Shown here one piece after another: positions 1-7,286 of a DNA stretch of 33,169 nucleotides. The position numbers were made by a program, and so were the translations under genes. This DNA comes from Burkholderiales bacterium (GTDB lineage: Bacteria > Pseudomonadota > Gammaproteobacteria > Burkholderiales > Burkholderiaceae_C), in the NCBI GenBank assembly GCA_026400275.1, contig JAPLPK010000003.1:1-33169 (forward strand), given 5' to 3'. Within the stretch, counting starts at the first letter, position 1. Every line of letters starts with the position of its first letter. Under the pieces are notes generated by a model that worked only from the letters and a program-made list of their open reading frames with translations, was not told the origin of the DNA and did not search any database.

Positions 1-87
1 GCGCAATGGGCCGTGACGCCCGGCCAGTCGGCCGTGCTGTACGACGGCGAGGTGTGCCTGGGTGGCGGCGTGATCTGCGCAGAATAA
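1..87 (+). CDS. mnmA: tRNA-specific 2-thiouridylase MnmA, C-terminal end (partial)
   Basis: The window opens inside a plus-strand gene; 28 codons and a TAA stop remain. The translated tail contains AVTPGQSAVLYDGEVCLGGG, which matches the conserved C-terminal barrel segment of MnmA, the enzyme that thiolates U34 of Lys, Glu and Gln tRNAs in the cytoplasm. The ATP-binding domain and catalytic cysteines lie outside the window. The family assignment rests on this short but characteristic tail. Confidence 0.85.
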   Translation, partial: AQWAVTPGQSAVLYDGEVCLGGGVICAE

Positions 88-97
88 TGGATGTTTT

Positions 98-150
98 AGG
101 CCTCTAGCGCATATATTACCTGCGCTAGCAGCTACAAAATAAATAGCAAA
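98..150. repeat. Short palindromic intergenic repeat, copy A
   Basis: AGGCCT is followed by CTAGCGC (104-110), an AT-rich loop and GCGCTAG (122-128), then CAGCTACAAAATAAATAGCA. It sits between the mnmA stop and the convergent HDOD gene, where the hairpin could act as a transcript end. The same layout recurs near 2303, 8675, 13899, 14650 and 15399. Confidence 0.8.
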
Positions 151-162
151 TCAACCGGCCCA

Positions 163-1764
163 TTAAGCCGACTGCTTGAACGCCATCACCGCCTGGTTAC
201 GCAGGGTGCGTAGCAGGGCAAGCTCTTTTTCGTCCACCACCAGGCCACCGGGCTGGTCGGTGTCGGCGTAGACCAGGCCTAGCGGTCGGCCTTTGATGGC
301 CAGGGGTAGCAGCAGGAACGTGGGGGCGTGGAACTGCTGGCCGTACCAGGCGGGCAGTCGCTCGGCAATGCGGGCTTCGGTGGCGTCGTTGATCAGGGTG
401 TCGGCGCCCTTGAGGCAGACGGCGGTGAACAGGTCGGGGTTGTCACTGGCCTTGAGCGGCACGTGGAAGGATTTGGCCAGGGCTTCAACGCCATCGCCCA
501 GGCCGAAGCGGCCGGTCAGCGCGTCGGTCTTGGTGTCGCGCATGCAGAAAATAATGCGCTGAAAGCGCATGGCGCGGAACATGGTTTCCAGGATCATGCG
601 CAGCACGTCGCTGAGCTTGAAGTCTTCCACCATGGCGTGGGTGATGTCCAGGATGCCGGCGGTCAGGATGTCGGCGGCGCTGGGCTCTGGCGCGGCGGCG
701 GTGGCCTCGGCCGGCTCCACGGGGGTGGCCTGCAGCGCCATCGGGGCCAAAGTGTCGGTGAAGTCTTCGGTGGGCAGGATGCTGTCTTCGCTGGGCGTCT
801 TCAGCAGCTGGGCCGAACCCGAGCTGGCCGGCAGCTGGATCTCCATGGCGTCGGCCATTTCAATTAACTTTTTGCGGGCCAGCAGCGTGGCCTTTTGTAC
901 CGCTTCCGGGCTCAGGCCCAGGGTTTTGGCGTAGCGGCGCGACAGCAGGGCCAGGCGTACCGGCAGGTCTTTGGGGTCGGCGCGCTGCAGGGTGTCGGCG
1001 ATGTCGTTGGCGGCGGTGGCGATCCAACGCAGCCGCTCCTCCAGGCCGACCGGCGGGCGCAGGGGAGGTTCACCGCCGGGTTTGCGCATGCAGCGGCGCA
1101 TGCCCTCGGGCAAGCCCCAGGATTGGGCCACGCCCACGCCCAGCGCTTCAAAGCTCAGGCCCAGCACGCTGGTGGATGCGGCGGCTTCGGTCAGGTGCTG
1201 CTGCGGCGCGGCCAGCAGGCTGCGCACGGCGCGCGCCTCCTGCGGGAAGTACAGCTCGGCCAGCATGCGGCCCAGGTTCTGGAACATGGCGCCGATGAAG
1301 GCTTCTTCGCTCTCGTTGGACGCGGTGCACAGCTCGCTGGCGATGGCGCCGGCCATCAGCGAGCGCACGAACTCTTCCTTCAGCAGGCTGGCGTGGACCT
1401 TGTCGCGCATGTGCTCCAGCAGCACCAGGCTGAGGGCCATATTGCGGATGCCGTTGAAGCCCACCAGGCTGACGGCCCGCGACACGGTGCTGATGCTGCC
1501 GCCGCGCGCTGCGAAGTGCGCGCTGTTGACCAGACGCAGCAGCTTGTTGGTGAGCGCCACGTCTTTCAAAATTTCATTGGTGACGCTGCCCACGCTTTCA
1601 GTCTCGGAGCTGGCCATGCCCTGGATGCGGATGATGGAGTCCGACATGGCCGGAAAGTCGCTTTGCAGACGCATGCGCGCCAGCAGGGCCAGCAAGGTGC
1701 CGTGGTCGGTGCCGGGCGCTGGTGCGTCGCTGGGGGCCGGGGTGGGTGGTATCAGGTCGGCCAT
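163..1764 (-). CDS. HDOD domain protein with C-terminal GAF domain
   Basis: The 533-aa protein has an N-terminal HDOD domain at about residues 25-230, with helices around RLVNSAHFAARG and VSRAVSLVGFNGIRNMALSL. A Pro/Ala-rich linker (about 310-365) and a GAF-like domain (about 370-530) follow. HDOD proteins are catalytically dead relatives of HD phosphohydrolases and usually act as signalling scaffolds; GAF domains bind small ligands or mediate dimer contacts. No HD-GYP residues are visible, so c-di-GMP hydrolysis is unlikely. The ATG at 1764 gives a full-length domain; no strong ribosome site precedes it. It is followed downstream by the convergent mnmA end, and srkA ends 108 bp upstream. Confidence 0.85.
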   Translation of the reverse strand: MADLIPPTPAPSDAPAPGTDHGTLLALLARMRLQSDFPAMSDSIIRIQGMASSETESVGSVTNEILKDVALTNKLLRLVNSAHFAARGGSISTVSRAVSLVGFNGIRNMALSLVLLEHMRDKVHASLLKEEFVRSLMAGAIASELCTASNESEEAFIGAMFQNLGRMLAELYFPQEARAVRSLLAAPQQHLTEAAASTSVLGLSFEALGVGVAQSWGLPEGMRRCMRKPGGEPPLRPPVGLEERLRWIATAANDIADTLQRADPKDLPVRLALLSRRYAKTLGLSPEAVQKATLLARKKLIEMADAMEIQLPASSGSAQLLKTPSEDSILPTEDFTDTLAPMALQATPVEPAEATAAAPEPSAADILTAGILDITHAMVEDFKLSDVLRMILETMFRAMRFQRIIFCMRDTKTDALTGRFGLGDGVEALAKSFHVPLKASDNPDLFTAVCLKGADTLINDATEARIAERLPAWYGQQFHAPTFLLLPLAIKGRPLGLVYADTDQPGGLVVDEKELALLRTLRNQAVMAFKQSA

Positions 1765-1872
1765 AACGTCAAAGAATACAAGGGCAGGTGTGCCGCAACA
1801 GGTTGTCTCTTTCCGCAGTATGGCACTGCGGTTACAAATGGACGCAACATTTTGGCCGCCCTGCCCCGGTAT

Positions 1873-2910
1873 TTACACGTACAGCGGCTCTTCCTGCATG
1901 GCCTCGATCTGTTCCGTCAGCATGTTTACCTGGCCGGTCCAGTAGTCGCTGCTGCCAAACCAGGGAAAGTTGATGGGGAAGGTCGGGTCGCTCCAGCGCC
2001 GGGCCAGCCAGGCGCTGTAGTGGATAAGGCGCAGGGTGCGCAGCGGCTCGATCAGCGCCAGCTCGCGCCGGTCAAAGCTGCGGAACTGCTCGTAGCCGTC
2101 GACCAGGCCGCTGAGCTGGCCGGTGCGCTGGGCGCGGTCGCCGCTGAGCAGCATCCACAGGTCTTGCACCGCCGGGCCGGTGCGGGCGTCGTCCAGATCC
2201 ACAAAGTGCGGGCCGCCATTAGCGCCGTCGGTGGGCGTCCAAAGGATGTTGCCGGGGTGGCAGTCGCCGTGCAGGCGCAGAATTTTGGCGTCAGTGTCTT
2301 TTATGCCTCCAGCGCTTGTAGGTAGTGCGCTGGCAGCTATCAAATCGAGAGCTTCATTGCAGGCCTTGTGCCAGGCGCCTTGCACGTCCAGCGGCACGAT
2401 CTCATGCTTCAGCAGCCAGTCGCGCGAGTGGATGCCGAAGCTTTGCAGGTCCAGCGCGGGGCGGTGCACAAACGCCTTTTTAGCGCCCACGGTGTGGATG
2501 CGCGCCAGGAAGCGGCCTATCCACTCCAGCACTTCGAAGTCGTCCAGCTCGGGTGGGCGGCCGCCCCGGCGCGGGCTGACGCTGAAGGCAAAGCCGGCAA
2601 AGTCATGCAGGGTGCGGCCTTCCAGCACCAGCGGGCCCACGGCGGGGATTTCGGCCTCCATCAGCTCGGCGGCAAAGCTGTGCTCTTCCAGAATCTGCGC
2701 CTGGCTCCAGCGGCCGGGCCGGTAGAACTTGGCCACCACCGCGCTGCCGTCTTCCAGGTGCAACTGGTAGACCCGGTTCTCGTACGAGCTGAGCGCCATC
2801 AGCCGGCCGTCGCCATACAGGCCGACGCTGGCCAGCGCGTCCATCACCACGTCGGGGGTGAGCGTTTCGTAAGGGTGGGCGGCGTTGGAGGAAGCATGGG
2901 GGGTGGACAT
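1873..2910 (-). CDS. srkA: Stress response serine/threonine kinase SrkA (YihE/RdoA)
   Basis: The 345-aa protein of the aminoglycoside-phosphotransferase-like kinase fold carries the catalytic loop RLHGDCHPGNILW and the metal-binding FVDLDDARTGP segment. SrkA-type kinases phosphorylate protein Ser/Thr and protect cells during envelope and oxidative stress. I chose the ATG at 2910 (MSTPHAS); an in-frame TTG at 2937 is possible but falls in the arm of a terminator hairpin. Residues about 189-203 (LIAASALPTSAGGIK) are encoded by a copy of the short palindromic repeat, placed in a variable linker just before the catalytic loop, so the gene tolerates it in frame. The promoter is unclear because a perfect terminator hairpin ends 25 bp before the start. 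Confidence 0.88.
   Translation of the reverse strand: MSTPHASSNAAHPYETLTPDVVMDALASVGLYGDGRLMALSSYENRVYQLHLEDGSAVVAKFYRPGRWSQAQILEEHSFAAELMEAEIPAVGPLVLEGRTLHDFAGFAFSVSPRRGGRPPELDDFEVLEWIGRFLARIHTVGAKKAFVHRPALDLQSFGIHSRDWLLKHEIVPLDVQGAWHKACNEALDLIAASALPTSAGGIKDTDAKILRLHGDCHPGNILWTPTDGANGGPHFVDLDDARTGPAVQDLWMLLSGDRAQRTGQLSGLVDGYEQFRSFDRRELALIEPLRTLRLIHYSAWLARRWSDPTFPINFPWFGSSDYWTGQVNMLTEQIEAMQEEPLYV
2303..2345. repeat. Short palindromic repeat, copy B, inside srkA
   Basis: Arms CCAGCGC (2309-2315) and GCGCTGG (2327-2333) are flanked by GCCT and CAGCTATCAAAT, the same architecture as the intergenic copies. This copy lies wholly within the srkA reading frame and keeps it open. Confidence 0.75.
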
Positions 2911-2935
2911 GCCGCGATTGTCACCGCTGCAAAAC

Positions 2936-2971
2936 AAAAAGCCCGCGCCATGGGTATGGCGCGGGCTTTTT
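2936..2971. terminator. Intrinsic terminator, bidirectional hairpin
   Basis: A perfect 15-bp stem (2936-2950 with 2957-2971) has a TGGGTA loop. The stem is GC-rich and flanked by A5/T5, so both strands read as a terminator. On the minus strand it is correctly placed to end the ohrR-ohr transcript. It also lies only 25 bp upstream of the srkA ATG. Confidence 0.85.
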
Positions 2972-3017
2972 AGAGAACTAACGCACTGCCACCAGGCGAG
3001 GGCAGCAAGCCCCTTCG

Positions 3018-3140
3018 CAGGAACCCACGGAACCGGCTTTGCCGGGCCGTCGGGTTCGCCCCCTGCGTGTCGTATCGGTTTTTCAAACCGATACGAGGGG
3101 GTTGGCGGAAACGCGCAGCGTGGAGCCTGAGGGTGAGCCT
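3018..3140 (+). repeat. Larger structured dispersed repeat, copy 1
   Basis: About 123 bp shared with 11892-12016 and 20552-20646. It contains the mini-hairpin CCGGC-TTT-GCCGG, a perfect 11-bp stem CGTATCGGTTT (3071-3081) with AAACCGATACG (3085-3095), and an outer CCCCCT/AGGGGG pairing. It ends with the conserved ACGCGCAGCGTGGAGCC block and GGGTGAGCC. It lies directly 3' of ohr. Confidence 0.9.
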
Positions 3141-3143
3141 AGT

Positions 3144-3572
3144 TCAGACCAAAGTCAGCGTGACTTCGATGTTGCCACGGGTCGCGTTGGAGTAAGGGCA
3201 CACGCCGTGGGCGGTGTCGATCAGGTCCTGGGCGACAGCGCGGTCCATGCCGGGCAGGCTGATCTTCAGCTGGGCAGCGATGCCGAAGCCGGCGGGGATG
3301 GGGCCGATGTCGATGCTGGCGTCAATGCTGGCGTCAGCGGGCACGCTGATCTTCTTCATACCGGCCACGTGCTTCATGGCGCCCATGAAGCAGGCGGAGT
3401 AGCCAGCGGCGAACAGCTGCTCGGGGTTGGTGCCGTTGCCATTGCCACCCAGGGCTGGTGGGGGAGCCAGGGTCACGCTGAGCTTGCCGTCGTCGCTGAC
3501 TGACTTGCCTTCGCGGCCGCCGGTGGTGTGGGCGTGGGCGGTGTAGAGCACTTTGTCGAGTTTGGTAACCAT
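3144..3572 (-). CDS. ohr: Organic hydroperoxide resistance protein Ohr
   Basis: This 142-aa OsmC/Ohr-fold thiol peroxidase reduces organic and lipid hydroperoxides in the cytoplasm, using dihydrolipoyl electrons in known members. The peroxidatic Cys61 is in GYSACFMGAM and the resolving Cys125 in HGVCPYSNATRG. Length is standard. It is the second gene of an ohrR-ohr operon: the regulator ends 37 bp upstream, and an AAGGAAA-type ribosome site precedes the ATG at 3572. Its stop lies 3 bp from a dispersed repeat and then a strong terminator. Confidence 0.95.
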   Translation of the reverse strand: MVTKLDKVLYTAHAHTTGGREGKSVSDDGKLSVTLAPPPALGGNGNGTNPEQLFAAGYSACFMGAMKHVAGMKKISVPADASIDASIDIGPIPAGFGIAAQLKISLPGMDRAVAQDLIDTAHGVCPYSNATRGNIEVTLTLV

Positions 3573-3609
3573 GGTGTTTCCTTTAGGGGTGGGTGAAAAA
3601 ACGGGTTTG

Positions 3610-4077
3610 TCAGGCGCGAAAACTCGTCAGTCGCTCGCGCAGGGCCTGTACTTGCTGCGTGAGTGAAATCAATTCGGGCAGGGCGCACTGGCTTGCATCC
3701 AGGATGCAGCCGGGTATTTTTTCGGCCTGGGCCTGCAGGCTACGTCCGGCAGATGTCAGGCGTATGGTGACGCGGCGCTCGTCTTGCGCGTCGCGCTGGC
3801 GGGTCAGCCAGCCGGCCGTTTCCATGCGCTTGAGCAGCGGGGTCAACGTGCCGGAGTCCAGGAACAGGCGCTCGCCCAGGGCGGACACCATCAAACCGTC
3901 GTTTTGCCATAGCACCAGCATTACCAGGTACTGGGGGTAGGTCAGCTCCAGCTTGTCCAGCAGGGGCTTGTACATCTTGGTCATGGCCAGCGAAGTGGAA
4001 TACAGCGCAAAACACAGCTGGTTGTCCAGTTGCAGCATCTCGGATGCTGTGTAAGTGGTGGGTTCTGTGTGTGCCAT
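3610..4077 (-). CDS. ohrR: OhrR, MarR-family organic peroxide sensor
   Basis: This 155-aa winged-helix MarR repressor has the OhrR hallmark QLCFALYSTSLAMTKMYKPL with the redox-sensing Cys22. Two further cysteines, Cys124 and Cys131, lie near the C-terminus where the 2-Cys OhrR type has its resolving cysteine. Oxidation by organic peroxides releases DNA and induces ohr. The ATG at 4077 (MAHTEP) is preferred; an in-frame TTG at 4098 overlaps the operator and lies upstream of the predicted -10. It is co-transcribed with ohr, and the promoter and operators are visible at 4085-4122. Confidence 0.93.
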   Translation of the reverse strand: MAHTEPTTYTASEMLQLDNQLCFALYSTSLAMTKMYKPLLDKLELTYPQYLVMLVLWQNDGLMVSALGERLFLDSGTLTPLLKRMETAGWLTRQRDAQDERRVTIRLTSAGRSLQAQAEKIPGCILDASQCALPELISLTQQVQALRERLTSFRA

Positions 4078-4084
4078 GGGTTGA

Positions 4085-4113
4085 ATTATAGCGAGCAATT
4101 AAATTGCGTGCAA
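4085..4113 (-). promoter_or_regulatory. ohrR-ohr promoter (-35 TTGCAC, -10 TATAAT)
   Basis: On the minus strand a perfect TATAAT (4090 to 4085) lies exactly 17 bp downstream of TTGCAC (4113 to 4108). The expected start of transcription is about 4078-4079, at or 1-2 bases before the ohrR ATG (4077), so the message may be leaderless. Confidence 0.75.
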
Positions 4114-4122
4114 CTTAATTGC
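4095..4122. promoter_or_regulatory. Two tandem OhrR operator palindromes
   Basis: GCAATT-A-AATTGC (4095-4107, perfect) and GCAACT-T-AATTGC (4110-4122, one mismatch) have centres 15 bp apart. They cover the spacer and -35 region of the promoter. AATT-rich palindromes of this kind are typical OhrR sites, so binding would block polymerase and give autoregulation. Confidence 0.7.
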
Positions 4123-4133
4123 AAAAAGTTGTA

Positions 4134-4673
4134 TCAAGCCACCGACAAGCCAAAGCACACATCATCGACATACACGCCATCGGCCACCCGTACATGCTCG
4201 CGCAGCCGGCCCTCCTCCACGAAGCCCATGCCCTGGTACAGGGCGATGGCGGGGTGGTTGCTGGCGCGTACCCAGAGCTCAATCTTGCGCACCTCGGGGC
4301 GCTGGCGTGCCCAGTCCACCAGCGCGCTCAGCAAGGCTTTGCCATAGCCGCGCCGCGACTGGCCGGGGTGCACGCAGATGTCCAGCGTGACCACATGGGC
4401 GATGTTGCGGCGGGGCAAGGGCATCAGGCTGGCATGGCCGACCATGCGGCCGTCCACCTCGGCCACCAGGTATTTGCCACGCCCTCCAGCACCTTCCGCC
4501 AGGAAGGCGATACGTTTCTGAAAGCTGGCCACCAGCAGTTCCTCGGGTTCGGCAATCAACCGGCCGGCGGCCGCAGCGGCCGTGCTGCGCTCGGCGGCAC
4601 ACAGCCGGGTGGCGTCCGCCACCCGCGCATCACGAAATATCGGTAATACCGGCAATACCCGCATGCCCGCCAT
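4134..4673 (-). CDS. GNAT family N-acetyltransferase
   Basis: This 179-aa protein has a single GNAT domain. The acetyl-CoA loop is PGQSRRGYGKALL, and the C-terminal part ELWVRASNHPAIALYQGMGF is typical of motif B (RimJ/RimL or phosphinothricin-acetyltransferase-like). The substrate cannot be told from sequence. Its ATG shares one base with the stop of the upstream 3-hydroxybutyryl-CoA dehydrogenase gene (TGATG), so the two are probably translationally coupled. Confidence 0.85.
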   Translation of the reverse strand: MAGMRVLPVLPIFRDARVADATRLCAAERSTAAAAAGRLIAEPEELLVASFQKRIAFLAEGAGGRGKYLVAEVDGRMVGHASLMPLPRRNIAHVVTLDICVHPGQSRRGYGKALLSALVDWARQRPEVRKIELWVRASNHPAIALYQGMGFVEEGRLREHVRVADGVYVDDVCFGLSVA

Positions 4674-5533
4674 CAGTAGGTGTAGACGCCCTGCTTGGTC
4701 TTGCGGCCCAGCCGGCCGGCCGCCACCATTTCTTTGAGCAGCGGGCTGGGGCGGTATTTGCTATCGCCAAACTCGTTGAGGAACACCTCCATCACCGCCA
4801 GGCACACGTCCAGGCCAATCATGTCGGCCAGCGCCAACGGGCCGATGGGCTGGTTGCAGCCCAGGGTCATGCCGGCGTCGATGTCTTCCGGCGTGGCCAC
4901 ACCCTCGGCCAGCACGAAGAAGGCCTCGTTCACCATGGGCATGAGGACGCGGTTCACCACAAAGCCGGGGCCGTTCTTCACGGTGATCGGGGTCTTGCCC
5001 AGCGCCAGCGCCATGGCGTGCACCGCATCATGGGTGGCGTCGCTGGTCTGTAGGCCACGGATGATTTCCACCAGGGCCATCAGCGGCACCGGGTTGAAGA
5101 AGTGCATGCCGATGCAGCGGTCCGCCCGCTTCGTCACCGCCGCCAGCTTGGTGATGGAGATGGACGAGGTGTTGGAGGCAATCAGCACCTCGGGCGCCAG
5201 CAGCGCATCGAGCTGCTGCACGATCTTGACCTTGAGCGCGTAGTTCTCGGTAGCGGCCTCAATCACCAGCTGGGCGGACTGGAAGTCTTCGTAGCGGGTC
5301 GAGCCCTGGATGCGCGCCAGGATGGCGGTCTTGTCGGCGGGCGTGAGCTTTTCCTTCTTGATCAGCCGGTCCAGGCTGCCGGCGATGGTGGCCAGGCCCT
5401 TGGCCACGGCTTCGTCGGAAATATCGACCATCACCACGCTCAGCCCCGCCGCCGCGCAGGTCTGCGCAATGCCGTTGCCCATGGTGCCGGCGCCGACGAC
5501 GCCGACGGTGCTGATGTTGAAAGTGCTGGTCAT
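4673..5533 (-). CDS. hbd: 3-hydroxybutyryl-CoA dehydrogenase
   Basis: This 286-aa NAD(P)-dependent enzyme interconverts 3-hydroxyacyl-CoA and acetoacetyl-CoA in fatty acid, butyrate or polyhydroxybutyrate metabolism. The Rossmann motif VGAGTMGNGIAQ starts near residue 13, the catalytic MHFFNPVPLM is near residue 145, and a helical 3HCDH C-terminal domain follows. The ATG at 5533 has a good CAGGAG ribosome site 8 bases upstream; the frame stays open to 5611, but the extra 26 residues do not match the family. It is divergent from the GMC gene over a 113-bp gap and coupled to the GNAT gene downstream. Confidence 0.92.
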   Translation of the reverse strand: MTSTFNISTVGVVGAGTMGNGIAQTCAAAGLSVVMVDISDEAVAKGLATIAGSLDRLIKKEKLTPADKTAILARIQGSTRYEDFQSAQLVIEAATENYALKVKIVQQLDALLAPEVLIASNTSSISITKLAAVTKRADRCIGMHFFNPVPLMALVEIIRGLQTSDATHDAVHAMALALGKTPITVKNGPGFVVNRVLMPMVNEAFFVLAEGVATPEDIDAGMTLGCNQPIGPLALADMIGLDVCLAVMEVFLNEFGDSKYRPSPLLKEMVAAGRLGRKTKQGVYTY

Positions 5534-5646
5534 AGCAAACTCCTGACAGATAGGTAATTGAAGGGCTGATGGGGTAAGAGCGTGTTTACGATCTAAGTTA
5601 CGCTCCATCATAGAAGCACTGAATACGCAGAAGCTGCGCCACCTCC
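5534..5646. promoter_or_regulatory. Divergent promoter region, hbd / GMC oxidoreductase
   Basis: A 113-bp gap between two divergent genes. It holds a loose dyad GAGCGT (5578-5583) / ACGCTC (5600-5605) that could be a shared operator. No convincing -35/-10 pair was identified. Confidence 0.3.
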
Positions 5647-7194
5647 ATGTTCGACTACATCATCATCGGTGCCGGCACCGCAGGCTGCGTACTGGCCGCC
5701 CGCCTGAGCGAAGACCCGCACGTCAACGTGGCGCTGATAGAAGCCGGCCCCTTGGACGCCAGCCTGCTGTCGCGCTGCCCCGCCGCCGCGCCATTGTTAG
5801 CGCGCCGCACAGGCCTGCACAGCACACCCCAGCCGGGACTGAATGGCCGCGTAGCCAAGCTGCCGCACGCCCCCATGCTGGGCGGTGCCAGTGCCAGCAA
5901 CGCCATGCTCTACAGCCGGGGTCACCCCAGCGACTATGACCACTGGGCCGCAGAGGGCAACCTGGGCTGGGGCTTTGCCGACCTGCGGCCCTTCTTCCAA
6001 CGGGCGGAGGACACGCTGGCCATTGCCGACGCGGCGCCCGCCCAGGCCTGTAGCCAGGCCTTTGTGGACGCCGCCGGCCAGGCCGGCTGGCCGCACCTGC
6101 CGCACTTCCACAACCCGCAGCCCGAAGGCATAGGCCTGCACCAGGTGCTGCGCCGCGCGGGCGAGCGCTGCAGCACGGCGGCGGCCTATGTACTGCCACA
6201 GCTGCAGCGCAGCAACCTGCACCTGTTCACCCACGCGCACTGCACCCGCGTGCTGCTACGCGGCGCGCGCGCCACCGGCGTGGAATTTGCGCAGGACGGC
6301 CTGCTGCAACAGCTGCACACCCAGGGCGAGGTGCTGCTGTGCGCCGGGGCCTACCACTCGCCACAGTTGCTGATGCTGTCCGGCATAGGTCCGCACGCGC
6401 ACCTGGTGGCAAATGGCATCGCCACCCGCCACGCCCTGCCCGGCGTGGGCCTGCACCTGCACGACCAGGCCACCGTGGCCCTGGTGTTCGACGCACCCCG
6501 CGCCAAAGACCTGCTGGGCCTCTCACCCACCGGTCTGCTGCGCCTGGCGCGGGCCGCCTGGCAGTGGCGCCAGACCCGCAGCGGCCCGCTGACCAGCAAT
6601 TTGCTGGAGGCCGGCGGCTACGTGAAAAGCCGGCCCGACGAAGCCATTCCCGACCTGCAGCTGGGCCTGGGCTGCGCCAAGCTGCTGGACCATGGCCGCC
6701 AGATCCTGCCCGGCCTGGGCTTCACCCTGCAGGCCACGGTGCTGCGCCCGCGCAGCCGAGGCACGGTGCTGCTGGAGGGCAAAGACCCCTTCCTGGCGCC
6801 ACGCCTGGACCCGCACCTGCTGGGCGAACGCGAGGACGTGGAATGCCTGCAGCGCGGCCTGGGTCTGCTGCGCCATATTGCCACCCAGCCGGCCATGGCG
6901 GCCCTGGGTGCGCGCGAAACCCGCCGCTCAGCCGCGCAGCAGGGCGAATTGCAAACCGAATACTTCATCCGCGACCATGCCACTGCCGCCGGCTACCCGG
7001 TAGGCAGCTGCCGCATGGGCAACGGCCCGCTGGACGTGGTGGACAGTCAGTTGCGGGTGCACGGCATGCAGGGCCTGCGGGTGGTGGACGCAGCGGTCAT
7101 GCCCAGCACCGTGGGCGGCCCCACCCAGGGCGCTGTAGCCATGCTGGCCGAGAAGGCCGCCAGCCTGTTGCGGACGGAAATGTCTCTGCTATGA
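5647..7194 (+). CDS. GMC family flavoprotein with substituted active-site residues
   Basis: This 515-aa protein has the full GMC fold (choline/alcohol dehydrogenase BetA/AlkJ type). FAD is bound at [20 protein letters not shown] (residues 2-21); [22 protein letters not shown] is GMC signature 1, [17 protein letters not shown] is signature 2, and the FAD-capping C-terminus is present. Most members read HPVGTCKMG and GGNTNAP, where His and Asn/His form the alcohol-oxidising pair. Here the motifs are YPVGSCRMG (Tyr450) and GGPTQGA (Gln494), so both catalytic positions are replaced while FAD-binding sequence is kept. It may have a different reaction or be inactive. A MATE exporter follows after 92 bp. 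Confidence 0.85.
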   Translation: MFDYIIIGAGTAGCVLAARLSEDPHVNVALIEAGPLDASLLSRCPAAAPLLARRTGLHSTPQPGLNGRVAKLPHAPMLGGASASNAMLYSRGHPSDYDHWAAEGNLGWGFADLRPFFQRAEDTLAIADAAPAQACSQAFVDAAGQAGWPHLPHFHNPQPEGIGLHQVLRRAGERCSTAAAYVLPQLQRSNLHLFTHAHCTRVLLRGARATGVEFAQDGLLQQLHTQGEVLLCAGAYHSPQLLMLSGIGPHAHLVANGIATRHALPGVGLHLHDQATVALVFDAPRAKDLLGLSPTGLLRLARAAWQWRQTRSGPLTSNLLEAGGYVKSRPDEAIPDLQLGLGCAKLLDHGRQILPGLGFTLQATVLRPRSRGTVLLEGKDPFLAPRLDPHLLGEREDVECLQRGLGLLRHIATQPAMAALGARETRRSAAQQGELQTEYFIRDHATAAGYPVGSCRMGNGPLDVVDSQLRVHGMQGLRVVDAAVMPSTVGGPTQGAVAMLAEKAASLLRTEMSLL

Positions 7195-7286
7195 ATTTTG
7201 AAAAAATAGTCTGACGCACTGGCCGCCAGGTCCAATAATGGTGCACCGCCGCCTGCCACCCGCTGCCACGCACCGCACCGCACCGC

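Noticed and set aside
895-2325. Long plus-strand open frame opposite the HDOD gene and srkA
   Set aside because: The frame is Gly/Ala/His/Gln-rich with no domain, antisense to two recognisable genes; an effect of high GC.
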